Shown here: positions 7,959-17,118 of the stretch, one piece after another
How the letters are laid out: the number at the start of each line of letters is the position of its first letter
Position numbering within the stretch: the stretch's first letter is position 1
DNA from: Litchfieldia alkalitelluris
GTDB lineage: Bacteria; Bacillota; Bacilli; Bacillales; Salisediminibacteriaceae
NCBI RefSeq assembly: GCF_002153425.1
Contig: NZ_KZ119600.1
Coordinates: 569,356 to 633,355 of the forward strand
DNA: 64,000 nucleotides
Direction: 5' to 3'
Made by a program: the position numbers and the translations under genes
Notes under the pieces: model-generated
Database searches by the model: none
Told to the model about the DNA's origin: nothing
What the model saw: only the letters and a program-made list of their open reading frames with translations

Positions 7959-9506
7959 TTGGCACTATTTAGAGAGTTAGAAATTGAGGAGTCCATTCTT
8001 CGTGCAGTGGACGCAATGGGATTTGAAGAAACAACTCCCATTCAAGAGCAAGTTATACCACTAAGTAAAGAAGGACAAGACATTATTGGACAGGCACAGA
8101 CAGGGACAGGAAAAACTGTCGCTTTCGGGATTCCTTGTATTGAACAAGCTACAGTGGAAGAAAAGCATCCCCAAGCGTTAGTTTTAACACCGACACGCGA
8201 ACTTGCAATACAAGTAGCAGAAGAGCTTAATAAATTGGGACGTTTTAAAGGTGTACGTGCACTCCCGATTTATGGTGGACAAGATATTGGAAGGCAGATT
8301 ACTGCCCTTAAGAGACGTCCTCAAATTATTGTAGCAACACCAGGTCGATACATGGATCATATGAGAAGAAAAACAATTCGTCCTGAATACTTAAATATCG
8401 TTGTTTTAGACGAAGCTGATGAGATGTTAAGCATGGGGTTCATTGAAGATATTGAAACGATTCTTCAAGAAGTTCCTACTGAGCGAAGAATGCTGATGTT
8501 TTCTGCTACGATGCCTCCAAAGCTAAAAACGATTGCAGACAGGTTCATGAAAAACCCTGTTAACGTTAAAGTACAGGCAAAGCAGTTAACTGTAGAAAAT
8601 ATTGAACAAAGATATATTGTACTTCCTGAAAAAGAGAAGTTTGATACACTTTGTAACTTGTTAGATATGGAAACGCCTGAGCTTGCGATCATCTTTGGTC
8701 GTACGAAACGTCGTGTTGATGAGTTAACAGAATCATTAAGTATCCGCGGATTTGCCGTTGACGGCTTACATGGTGACCTTAAGCAGGAGCGACGTGACCA
8801 AGTTATCCGTAAATTCAAGCGTGGAGCTATCGACGTCATGGTTGCAACAGATGTTGCTGCACGTGGTCTAGATGTGAACAATGTTACTCACGTTATTAAT
8901 TTCGACTTACCGCAAGATGCTGAAAGCTATGTTCACCGTATCGGAAGAACTGGCCGTGCTGGTAAAAAAGGTGTTTCCTATAGTTTTTCAACACCAAAGG
9001 AAAAAGACCACTTACAGTATATTGAACAAAGCACGAAGCAAAAAATGAAGCAAGTTCCAAGGCCAACTTACGATGACGCCCTAACAGGTAGACATCAAGA
9101 GGCTGTTGAAAATCTAGCTTCTGCTATTGAAGATGATGCAAATAAACAGCTTGAAAAAGCAGCAAGACAATTACTTGATACGCATGATCCAGTAACGCTC
9201 ATTACTGCCGCTTTAAAAATGGTTACGAAAGAGCCAAGTAAAACACCAGTAAAAATTACAGGAGAAGCTCCTGTACGTTCTAAGCACAAGCCAAAGCGAG
9301 ATGACCGTGGTGGAAATCGCGGCGGACGTAGTGGCGGTGGCCAACGTGGCGGTAGTGGTCAAAGAAGAAGAAAAGACCGTGGCGGCAAAGGCTTTGATAT
9401 GAAAATAAATGCTAAAAAACGTTCGAATGATCGAGACGACCGTGGTGGCAATCGCGGTGGCGGTGGAAATCGCAGTGGCGGAGGAAACAGGAGTAAACAG
9501 AAGTAA
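7959..9506 (+). CDS. cshA: DEAD-box RNA helicase CshA
   Basis: The 515-aa protein has all DEAD-box motifs in order: the Q motif (TTPIQEQVIP), AQTGTGKT, PTRELA, TPGR, VLDEADEM, SATMP, and HRIGRTGRAG. The C-terminal 80 residues form an Arg/Gly-rich tail (RGGNRGGRSGGGQRGG), as in CshA-type helicases that associate with the RNA degradosome and ribosome assembly and support growth in the cold. Translation starts at TTG with AAAGGAGC 7 bases upstream. Length and tail fit CshA better than the shorter CshB. It is preceded by a leader with a terminator-like hairpin and followed by a strong terminator. Confidence 0.93.
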   Translation: MALFRELEIEESILRAVDAMGFEETTPIQEQVIPLSKEGQDIIGQAQTGTGKTVAFGIPCIEQATVEEKHPQALVLTPTRELAIQVAEELNKLGRFKGVRALPIYGGQDIGRQITALKRRPQIIVATPGRYMDHMRRKTIRPEYLNIVVLDEADEMLSMGFIEDIETILQEVPTERRMLMFSATMPPKLKTIADRFMKNPVNVKVQAKQLTVENIEQRYIVLPEKEKFDTLCNLLDMETPELAIIFGRTKRRVDELTESLSIRGFAVDGLHGDLKQERRDQVIRKFKRGAIDVMVATDVAARGLDVNNVTHVINFDLPQDAESYVHRIGRTGRAGKKGVSYSFSTPKEKDHLQYIEQSTKQKMKQVPRPTYDDALTGRHQEAVENLASAIEDDANKQLEKAARQLLDTHDPVTLITAALKMVTKEPSKTPVKITGEAPVRSKHKPKRDDRGGNRGGRSGGGQRGGSGQRRRKDRGGKGFDMKINAKKRSNDRDDRGGNRGGGGNRSGGGNRSKQK

Positions 9507-9536
9507 ACAGAAGTAAATATGTTGAAGTAGGTAATA

Positions 9537-9575
9537 AGGCCGTGGATTGGTTTGTACAATCCGCGGCTTTTTTTA
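9537..9575 (+). terminator. Rho-independent terminator of cshA
   Basis: GCCGTGGATT and AATCCGCGGC form a 10-bp stem followed by seven T residues. Confidence 0.93.
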
Positions 9576-9639
9576 TGCGCATAGGAATGATAACGTAACT
9601 AACGAGATTTTTGGTATAGGTGATCTAAGGCAGATTTGA

Positions 9640-10800
9640 TGTTTTGGGAAAGGAAACTGTCGATTAGAGCATGGAATACCGGCAGTTTTGATCCTCGAAA
9701 ACGTAAAACTGTCAATAAGAGCAAGGAATACCGACAATTTTGATCCTCGAAAACGCAAAACTGTCGATAAGCGCGGGTAATACCGACAGATTTGATGATT
9801 TGGGAAAGGAAACTGTCAATAAGAGCATGGAATAACGGCAGTTTTGATGATTTGGGAAAGGAAACTGTCGATAAGAGCATGGAATAACTGCAGTTTTGAT
9901 CCTCGAAAACGCAAATCTGTCGATAAGAGCAAGGATTACCGACAGATTGGAAGATCTGGGAAAGGAAACTGTCGATAAGAGCATGGAATACCGGCAGTTT
10001 TGATCCTCGAAAACGTAAAACTGTCAATAAGAGCAAGGAATACCGACAGTTTTGATGTAGGAAAACGAAAACTGTCGATAAGAGCATGGAATACCGGCAG
10101 TTTTGATCCTCGAAAACGTAAAACTGTCAATAAGAGCAAGGAATACCGACAGTTTTGATGTAGGAAAACGCAAAACTGTCGATAAGAGCAAGGATTACCG
10201 ACAGTTTTGATCCTCGAAAACTCAAAACTGTCGATAAGAGCATGGAATAACGGCAGTTTTGATGATTTGGGAAAGGAATCTGTCAATAAGAAGCCTGAAT
10301 AACGGCAGTTTTGATGATTTGGGAAAGGAAACTGTCAATAAGAGCATGGAATAACGGCAGTTTTGATCCTCGAAAACGCAAAACTGTCAATAAGAGCATG
10401 GAATAACGGCAGTTTTGATCCTCGAAAACGCAAAACTGTCGATAAGAGCAAGGAATAACGGCAGTTTTGATCCTCGAAAACGCAAAACGGTCGATAAGAG
10501 CAAGGAATAACGGCAGTTTTGATCCTTGAGAACGCAAAACTGTCAATAAGAGCATTGACTACCGGCAGTTTTGATCCTCGAAAACGGAAAACTGTCGATA
10601 AGAGCAGGGATTACCGACAGGTTTGATCCTCGAAAACGCAAAACTGTCGATAAGAGCAAGGATTACCGACAGTTTTGATCCTCGAAAACGCAAATCTGTC
10701 AATAAGCGCGGGTAATACCGGCAGATTTGATGTTTTAGCAAAGGAATCAGTCAATAAGAAGCCTGAATAACGCCAGTTTGCATTAAAAAACAAATTAATC
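9640..10800. repeat. Tandem array of about 22 hairpin units, 52-bp period
   Basis: Units repeat every 52 bp (for example 9706 to 9758). Each holds the arms AAACTGTC and GACAGTTT (or GGCAGTTT), separated by GATAAGAGCATGGAATACC-like sequence on one side and TGATCCTCGAAAACGC on the other. The arms are complementary, so a transcript or extruded strand could fold into a chain of stems. Units vary by substitution and by alternative linkers (GATGATTTGGGAAAGG in place of GATCCTCGAAAACG). Minus-strand frames stay partly open across it, but a 52-bp unit shifts frame at every copy, so the array is not coding. It fills the gap between cshA and the penicillin acylase gene. Confidence 0.92.
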
Positions 10801-11009
10801 TGTCAATAAGACACCGAAATAACGAATTCTCTGAGCAAAAGCAAACGCTCATTACCTAGATCCTCGCTCCGCATACGTCAGGGAGAGATGTCTAATACAA
10901 TTCCCATTCCCCCCCAGAACTAATTATTATTTGAATAAAGGAAATATTCTACCTTTTATAGAAACAATTAATGGAAAGCTAAAGATAGAAAACGGGGGTG
11001 CTAGTAAGA

Positions 11010-13445
11010 ATGCAAACAGTTCCATCATCACCAATTTCGTTCAATAAACAGAGTTTTTTCAGAAGAAAATGGGTCAAAGTAACAGTATGGATTGTTGGTA
11101 TTATTTTATTTCTATTGCTATCTGCCGCATTAGTTGGCTATTGGTTCGTATCGAAAAGTCACCCTAATTTAGAGGGGGTCACACAAATAAGCCAATTAGA
11201 GGGGGAGGTCACTGTTCATCGTGATGAGCGTGGTGTTGCACAAATCCATGCGACAAATTTAGAGGATTTATTTTTCATACAAGGCTACGTAACTGCACAG
11301 GACCGCCTTTTTCAGATGGATATGACGAGGCGGTTGGCGGGGGGAAGATTGTCGGAAGTAGTGGGTGGACAAGCGCTAGACAATGACAGATTTTTTCGTA
11401 CATACGGCATGCATCGGGAGACGGAAGCTTTAGTTGAAAAATTCAGTCCTGAGACGAGTAGCATGGTTGATGCTTATGTTGCAGGAGTCAATGCCTATAT
11501 GGAAGAAGCCTTTGCAGAAGGGGAGCAGCCTCTTGAATTTCGGTTAATGGGGTACGAACCTGAACCGTGGACTAGTGAAGATACAGCTCTCGTTGTGAAA
11601 TATATGGGTTATACGTTATCAGGAAATTTCCGTTCTGAGTTAGATAATTATCGTATTGCGAAAACTTTAGGGGAAGATGCACATCATTTTTTCCCAGAGT
11701 TTCATATCGATGAAAACTTCCCGACAATTTATACCTATGGGGAAGAGTCTCCGTTTAGTTTTGATAAACTAGAGAACTTAGCAGCATTTGCCCCAAATGA
11801 ATTTAATGGAAGTAATAACTGGGCAATCAGTGGCGAGCATACCCTATCTGGCTATCCACTAGTTGCTGATGATCCCCATCTAGGTCATGCGATTCCAAGT
11901 GTTTGGTACCAAACGCACTTAAATCTTGAAGGGGACTTTCACTCCATGGGGGTTACTGTACCTGGAGTGCCTGGTGTTGTATTAGGACATAACGGGGAAA
12001 TGGCTTGGGGAGTTACTGCCATGTCAGTGGATCAAGAGGATTTATTTCTAGAGCAAGTACATCCTGAAAACCCTCAGCTATATTTATACGACGGTGAATG
12101 GGAGCAAGCGACAGTGATAGAAGAATTGATTTATATGGACGGGGTAGAGGAGCCTCACGTTGAACTTGTGGAAATTACGAGAAACGGACCAATCATTAAT
12201 AAAATTGTTGGTGATGCGCCTTATCAAGCTATTTCTTTAAGATGGACTGGAAGGGAAGCTGGGGAGGAGCTCAATGGTGTCCTGAGACTGAACCGTGCGA
12301 CTAATGTAGAAGAATTTATGCAGGGACTAGATGGATTCGTAACGCCAGCATTAAGTTGGGTGTTTGCTGATCGAAGCGGAAATATCGGGTATCGTGGACA
12401 GGCTCTACTACCTGTTCGTCAAAACTCAAATGGATTATTCCCAGTTCCAGGTTGGGATCCTGACTATCAGTGGGACGGATTTATACCGAATGAGGAGCTC
12501 CCACAAATAATTAATCCTGAATCAGGGTACATTATGACAGCAAATAATAAACCAGTGGACGATAACTATCCATATGAAATTGGTAGAAGCTTTTATCCGT
12601 ACAGGGCGGAAAGGTTAGATGAAATCATACAAGGACAGATCGATAATGAAGTGCCATTTACTATTGATCAAATGAAAGAAATGCAAGTCGATTTCCTTAA
12701 CACACAAGCTCGTGCTCTAGCTCCAATCTTAGTAGAGGCTTTGGAAAGATACAGTGGGGAAGAGGATTTATCTGACTTAGAATTAAGAGCTTTGGCTAAA
12801 GTGAAAGAATGGGATTTCGTTGAAAGTCCTGAATCAGGTGCCGCATTGGTGTGGAATCAATGGTATAACCAATTAGGTAGTGGTTTGTTTGAAGACCTTC
12901 TTGGTTTTCAATATGATCATAGTTTAGTCATTCATCGTGTTTTACAGGAAGCGCATGAACATGAGCAAAATGTATTGTTTGCTTACTTGGATGAAGACAA
13001 GCAACTAAATCTAGATGAGGTTGCAAGACAAACATTCGGAGATGCAGTCAATGCTGTGGAGGAATTACAGGGTGATAATCCTAATCGTTGGAACTGGGGA
13101 AGTTGGCATGCGATGACAATTGAACATCCTTTAAGTGCGGTTTGGCCATTAAATTATTTATTTGATTTAGGTACGTGGGAGTTAGGGGGAAGTGGCGCTA
13201 CTCCAGGTGCTGCAGGCTATAACAGAAGCACTGGCCAAGTGACCCATGGTGCAGGTTGGCGTTTTGCTGGAGACTTAGAGTCAGTGGACTCCTTTTATGA
13301 TATCTTGATGCCAGGACAATCTGGCCAAGTCTTTTCTCCATTTTACAGTGACCAAGTTGACACGTGGGCAGAAGGAGAACTGCTTCCGATGATATACAAT
13401 AAAGAAGAGCATTCGGATGTAAAAACAAAGGTGTTCCAACCGTAA
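11010..13445 (+). CDS. Penicillin acylase family Ntn-hydrolase, membrane-anchored
   Basis: After a cytoplasmic tail and one transmembrane segment (WIVGIILFLLLSAALVGYWF), the protein has the penicillin amidase layout: an alpha-chain region with TAQDRLFQMDMTRRLAGGRLSE, then the self-cleavage site at NGSNNWAISG. The Ser there, about residue 268 from this start, should become the N-terminal nucleophile of the beta chain. Later motifs include GHNGEMAWGVT and IMTANNKPV. These enzymes hydrolyse amide bonds of acylated compounds such as beta-lactams or acyl-homoserine lactones; the substrate is not predictable here. ATG 11010 is preferred over GTG 10998 because GGGGGTG lies 9 bases upstream. About 811 aa, normal for the family. 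Confidence 0.9.
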   Translation: MQTVPSSPISFNKQSFFRRKWVKVTVWIVGIILFLLLSAALVGYWFVSKSHPNLEGVTQISQLEGEVTVHRDERGVAQIHATNLEDLFFIQGYVTAQDRLFQMDMTRRLAGGRLSEVVGGQALDNDRFFRTYGMHRETEALVEKFSPETSSMVDAYVAGVNAYMEEAFAEGEQPLEFRLMGYEPEPWTSEDTALVVKYMGYTLSGNFRSELDNYRIAKTLGEDAHHFFPEFHIDENFPTIYTYGEESPFSFDKLENLAAFAPNEFNGSNNWAISGEHTLSGYPLVADDPHLGHAIPSVWYQTHLNLEGDFHSMGVTVPGVPGVVLGHNGEMAWGVTAMSVDQEDLFLEQVHPENPQLYLYDGEWEQATVIEELIYMDGVEEPHVELVEITRNGPIINKIVGDAPYQAISLRWTGREAGEELNGVLRLNRATNVEEFMQGLDGFVTPALSWVFADRSGNIGYRGQALLPVRQNSNGLFPVPGWDPDYQWDGFIPNEELPQIINPESGYIMTANNKPVDDNYPYEIGRSFYPYRAERLDEIIQGQIDNEVPFTIDQMKEMQVDFLNTQARALAPILVEALERYSGEEDLSDLELRALAKVKEWDFVESPESGAALVWNQWYNQLGSGLFEDLLGFQYDHSLVIHRVLQEAHEHEQNVLFAYLDEDKQLNLDEVARQTFGDAVNAVEELQGDNPNRWNWGSWHAMTIEHPLSAVWPLNYLFDLGTWELGGSGATPGAAGYNRSTGQVTHGAGWRFAGDLESVDSFYDILMPGQSGQVFSPFYSDQVDTWAEGELLPMIYNKEEHSDVKTKVFQP

Positions 13446-13608
13446 TTCAGCTGACAAAAGTGAAAGCACAGTCTGTTATATAGTGATGAAAAACATGAAA
13501 TCGGAAAAGTTCATTAATATCATAAACACGTTAAATTACCTAACCTCCAATAATAGTTGCAATCTCTGGATCATCAATCCCTATATTGTTATAATTTTTA
13601 CTATGAGT

Positions 13609-13646
13609 AACCTCCCATTGTATTAATGATGGGAGGATATTTTTTA
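13609..13646 (+). terminator. Terminator-like hairpin between the acylase and nitroreductase genes
   Basis: CCTCCCAT and ATGGGAGG form an 8-bp stem with a 10-base loop, followed by ATATTTTTT. It lies immediately before the nitroreductase ribosome binding site and probably ends acylase transcription or acts as a leader structure. Confidence 0.65.
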
Positions 13647-13668
13647 ATATAATTGGAGGGTCTTTTTC

Positions 13669-14418
13669 ATGAATGAAGTTATAAACTTACTTACAGAGCA
13701 CCGATCCTATCGGGAATATAAAGAGGATCCAGTGGACCAAGCACAAGTTGATACAATCGTGAAGGCTGCCATGTCATCGGCGAATTGGATTAATGGTCAA
13801 CAAGTAACGGTGATTGAGGTAAAGGATAAAGTGAAGAAAGCAAAGCTTGCAGAACTTGTGGGTAACCAACCATATGTGGATCAAGCCCCTGTGTTTTTCG
13901 TCTTCTGCTTAGATTTTTACCGTGCCAAGCTTGCGGCGGAAAAAACAAATATGGAGTTAGGTGTTGTCAATAGTGTAGAGGCATTACTGACTGGTTCAAC
14001 GGATGTTGGAATTGCCATGGGAAATGCTATTGCAGCGGCGGAATCTTTAGATTTAGGAACTGTACCAATTGGAGGGATTCGTAAAAATCCTGTAGAGGTT
14101 GCTGCTTTATTAGAGCTTCCAGAATATGTTTTTCCAATATCAGGTCTCGTACTTGGTCATCCTGCAGCAAAAGCGGATATAAAGCCACGTTTGCCATTAG
14201 CCGCAACTCATCAGAAGGAGCGCTATAATCATGAACAAAGACCATTTATTGATGAGTTTGATGAGACGTATGGTGAGTTTGTAAGGCAACAGACAAACGG
14301 CGAACGAACTAGTCAATGGTCAAAGAATATTGCTACGTTCTATCAAGAAAGATATAAAGGTTTTTCAGAAAATGTCGTGTCAGGCTTGAAAAAACAAGGG
14401 TTTGATTGGGAAAAATAA
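13669..14418 (+). CDS. NADPH-dependent nitroreductase / flavin reductase (NfsA/FRP type)
   Basis: The 249-aa protein opens with INLLTEHRSYREYK, the FMN-binding signature of the nitroreductase family. GIAMGNAIAAAESLDLGTVPIGGIRKNP is diagnostic for the NfsA/FRP branch, as is the C-terminal extension. Members reduce nitroaromatics, quinones, FMN or other electron acceptors with NADPH as an FMN-bound dimer. TTGGAGGG lies about 10 bases before the ATG. Natural substrate is unknown. Confidence 0.9.
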   Translation: MNEVINLLTEHRSYREYKEDPVDQAQVDTIVKAAMSSANWINGQQVTVIEVKDKVKKAKLAELVGNQPYVDQAPVFFVFCLDFYRAKLAAEKTNMELGVVNSVEALLTGSTDVGIAMGNAIAAAESLDLGTVPIGGIRKNPVEVAALLELPEYVFPISGLVLGHPAAKADIKPRLPLAATHQKERYNHEQRPFIDEFDETYGEFVRQQTNGERTSQWSKNIATFYQERYKGFSENVVSGLKKQGFDWEK

Positions 14419-14430
14419 GTGAGACTAAAC

Positions 14431-14492
14431 AAAAAAGGCAGGGGTGAGTCTCCTTGTGACAATGCGTCTGCGAGGTCCTACCCCTGCCTTTG
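14431..14492. terminator. Long inverted repeat between convergent genes
   Basis: AAAGGCAGGGGT (14434-14445) pairs with ACCCCTGCCTTT (14480-14491). It lies between the nitroreductase (+) and the lipoprotein gene (-) and could terminate both. The AAAGGCAGGGGT arm also occurs inside the dispersed MITE-like elements, so the structure may derive from one. Confidence 0.6.
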
Positions 14493-14510
14493 ATATCCAG
14501 ATTCACCTAT

Positions 14511-15329
14511 TTAATCTTGATTTACTTCAACAATGGAAATAACTTCGTCCCAGTCAGTTGTTTCTAATAGCATTCCCTCTTGATCAAAAAGGAAAAAGTA
14601 AGGATATTCAATATTGGCATCAAGTGAGTGAACATTATATAAATCAAGAAAATCCCTTTCAATTAAATCGAGGGTTGTATTATAAGTCATATTACTAACT
14701 TCATCAATTTCCATCCAATATTCATCGTACAGTCTCCACATTTCTTCTTCAGTCATCACCTCATCACTATATACAATAATAACGTTATACTCATAGTGCC
14801 TTGCAGTGAAATGGAGGTGGAAATGCTCTTGAGAAAGGCGAGGAATTTTAATTTCCTCCGCAGTATAGATGGGTAGTAGCTCCCGAGAATATGTAATATA
14901 TCCTGGTCTGTCTGTTGAAACTTGTTTAGTGAAGTCTTCTTTTACAGTGACAGAAATTGGGATGATATCTGACCACAATAATAGTCGGAGAGGCATGCTA
15001 TCATGAATCGAAATTTCTTCGTCAAAAAGAGCGCTAAATTCCAGCTCTTGCCCCGTATCTTCAATAATAATCTTTGTATCATTTTCTAGCATGAGATTGT
15101 ATGCCTCGACTGTATAATCAGTGGTGTCCATACGTGTTCCCCGGTCCAAAGAATAAAGCTTTTCCATGTCATTGCCCACATGGCTATCCTCTACAAAAAT
15201 AGTCATTGTGTTAAGGAAGGAGAAAGCTCCAAGACTAAATCCTTCAATGACGGATGGCTCATCTTCTTGATTACAACCTACTAATATGAAAAATAAGGAT
15301 AAGATGATTAATATAGTTTTTTGCTGCAT
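14511..15329 (-). CDS. Lipoprotein of unknown function, paralogue 1
   Basis: A signal peptide with the lipobox ILVGC (MQQKTILIILSLFFILVGC) precedes an acidic linker and about 240 residues of soluble sequence that I do not recognise. It has no transmembrane segment after the signal and no obvious catalytic motif; the C-terminus reads YPYFFLFDQEGMLLETTDWDEV. It is closely similar along its whole length to the gene at 15993-16817, so the pair arose by tandem duplication. ATG 15329 is chosen over an upstream GTG at 15338 because GGAG is then at workable spacing. Confidence 0.85.
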   Translation of the reverse strand: MQQKTILIILSLFFILVGCNQEDEPSVIEGFSLGAFSFLNTMTIFVEDSHVGNDMEKLYSLDRGTRMDTTDYTVEAYNLMLENDTKIIIEDTGQELEFSALFDEEISIHDSMPLRLLLWSDIIPISVTVKEDFTKQVSTDRPGYITYSRELLPIYTAEEIKIPRLSQEHFHLHFTARHYEYNVIIVYSDEVMTEEEMWRLYDEYWMEIDEVSNMTYNTTLDLIERDFLDLYNVHSLDANIEYPYFFLFDQEGMLLETTDWDEVISIVEVNQD

Positions 15330-15469
15330 GGGACCCACGCTCCACTCTTCGTGTATTCGAAATATGTAATACTTACATTTACCTGACTCCGTGATGAAAT
15401 AATTCCCTCTTTGTATTAAACCTAAAAATCTTTGGATTTAACCATGTTGTGTAAATACTCGAATCCGTT

Positions 15470-15590
15470 ACAGGTGGACGCTTTCCGCGGGCACGGCCTC
15501 AGACTCCTCGACGCAAAAAAACGCGCCTGCGGGGTCTTCAGCTCGCGCTGTTCCCGCTGGAGTCGCCACCATTCACTTCTTCGAGTAAAT
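15470..15590. mobile_element. Dispersed GC-rich repeat fragment
   Basis: The stretch beginning GGACGCTTTCCGCGGGCACG and ending with CCCGCTGGAGTCGCCACC is markedly more GC-rich than its surroundings and contains the CCGCGGG and CTGCGGGGTCTT motifs of the dispersed family, in the opposite orientation to the copy at 15659. Similar sequences are common between genes in Bacillaceae. No coding potential. Confidence 0.6.
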
Positions 15591-15658
15591 AGAAAATACT
15601 AAATGATCTGTTTATCAGGCTTATTAAGTAACCAAACCAATACAATTTTTATATAGAA

Positions 15659-15785
15659 GTTGATATGACAGGAATCTAGGAGACTCCTGCGGGAAGAAAG
15701 GCAGGGGTAAGACCCCGCAGTTGCGAAGCAATGAGGAGGCTTACCAGCCGCCCGCGGAAAGCGAGTAGATGGATGGCATATCAAC
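15659..15785. mobile_element. MITE-like element with GTTGATATG / CATATCAAC termini
   Basis: GTTGATATG at 15659 and CATATCAAC at 15777 form perfect 9-bp inverted termini. The interior holds the family core: GAGACTCCTGCGGG, AAAGGCAGGGGTAAGACCCC, GAGGAGGCTTACCAGCCGCC and GCGGAAAGCGAGTA. It sits between the two paralogous lipoprotein genes. Confidence 0.7.
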
Positions 15786-15992
15786 ACCTCCTATCACGGA
15801 TTCAGGATTTTTTTAGGTGCTTTGTGTAAAATTTTAACATAAATAGTTTGTGAGGAGTTACTGTTTTTTAGGGAAATGTTTGTAAACCTTTTAATCTTAA
15901 TGGATATCGCTGCAAACTACTTTTTTCACAAATTTGAGACTTAAAAAGGACGATTCCAATGTACAATGTTGGAAATCGCCCTTTTCACTTAT

Positions 15993-16817
15993 TTAGTCCT
16001 GATTTACTTCAACAATGGAAATAACTTCGTCCCAGTCAGTTGTTTCTAATAAAATGCCCTCATGATCAAGTAGGAAAAAGTAAGGATAGTCAGTGTTTGA
16101 ATCCAGGGGAAGGTTATATATATCTAGAAAATCTTGCTCAAGTAAACTGAGATGTGTATTATATGTCATATTACTAACTTCTCCAATGTCATCCCAATAG
16201 TCTTCGTACATTCCCCATATCTCCTTTTCCGGAATCACGTCGTCACTATAAACAATGACGACGTGATAGTCATTGAGCTTATCAATGAAATGGAGACTAA
16301 AATGCTCCTTAGAAAGGGGAGGTATTTTAATTTCCTTCGCAGTATAGACGGGCAATAGTTCCCTTGAATGTGTGATATATCCAGGTCTGTCTGTTGAAAC
16401 TTGTTTAGTAAAGTCCTCTTTCACATTGACAGTAACCGGGATGATGTCGGACCATATTAATAGTTGGAGTGCAAGTATATCATGATTCGAAATTTCTTCG
16501 TCAAAAAGTGAATTAATTGTCAGCTGTTGCCCCGTATCTTCAATAATAATTTTTGTATTATGTTCTAGGGTAACGTTGTATGCTTCTACTGAATAATCAG
16601 TGATATTCATATGTATTTCCATATCCACAGAGTACAGCTTTTCTATTGTATTGCCCACAAAGCTATCCTCTACAAATATAGTTAATTTGCTTTCATCTGT
16701 AGGTAAAGTACCAAGACTATATCCTTCAATTACGGATCGTTCATCTTCGTCCTCTAAATTACAACCTATTAATATAAAAAACAAAGATAGAATTGCTAAT
16801 ATAGATTTTTTCTGCAT
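15993..16817 (-). CDS. Lipoprotein of unknown function, paralogue 2
   Basis: This is the sister of the gene at 14511-15329. It has the same signal peptide and lipobox (MQKKSILAILSLFFILIGC), the same central segment (ETTGQ-like motif, FTKQVSTDRPGYIT, SRELLPVYTA) and the same C-terminus (YPYFFLLDHEGILLETTDWDEV). The upstream bases (GGGCCCCACGCTCCA) also match, so the duplication includes the translation start region. The membrane-proximal part and the region around residues 180-220 differ most. Function unknown; probably on the outer face of the membrane. Confidence 0.85.
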   Translation of the reverse strand: MQKKSILAILSLFFILIGCNLEDEDERSVIEGYSLGTLPTDESKLTIFVEDSFVGNTIEKLYSVDMEIHMNITDYSVEAYNVTLEHNTKIIIEDTGQQLTINSLFDEEISNHDILALQLLIWSDIIPVTVNVKEDFTKQVSTDRPGYITHSRELLPVYTAKEIKIPPLSKEHFSLHFIDKLNDYHVVIVYSDDVIPEKEIWGMYEDYWDDIGEVSNMTYNTHLSLLEQDFLDIYNLPLDSNTDYPYFFLLDHEGILLETTDWDEVISIVEVNQD

Positions 16818-17063
16818 GGGCCCCACGCTCCAATCCCAGTGTATTTGTACTATGTATTAATTCCAGTCAACATTATATGCATGTGTTAAATTTTAACATA
16901 AATTGTATGTATTTGGTAACTGTTTTTTGGTAGAATGTAAGATTTGTTATTGAAGTTGTTACATACACTGAGGTTATTTGGGGACGATCCACGCGGGATA
17001 GTCGTTCAACTCGTGGTTTCTTCTTGCTTTTTACTGTGGTCGTTCCACAAGCCTCTTTTTATA

Positions 17064-17103
17064 GAAAAAAAGGTCTTGAATAATGATTGATTATCCAAAA
17101 CCC
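17064..17103 (-). terminator. Rho-independent terminator of thiDE
   Basis: On the minus strand GGTTTTGGATAAT and ATTATTCAAGACC form a stem, followed by TTTTTTT. The gap between it and the lipoprotein gene (16818-17063) shows only a short CCACG...CGTGG dyad near 16988-17017 and no gene. Confidence 0.85.
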
Positions 17104-17118
17104 TTTTCCATTTACACT

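Noticed and set aside
9573-10793. Several minus-strand frames of 60-160 codons in the 52-bp array
   Set aside because: Overlapping, repetitive, frame-shifted every unit and without ribosome binding sites.
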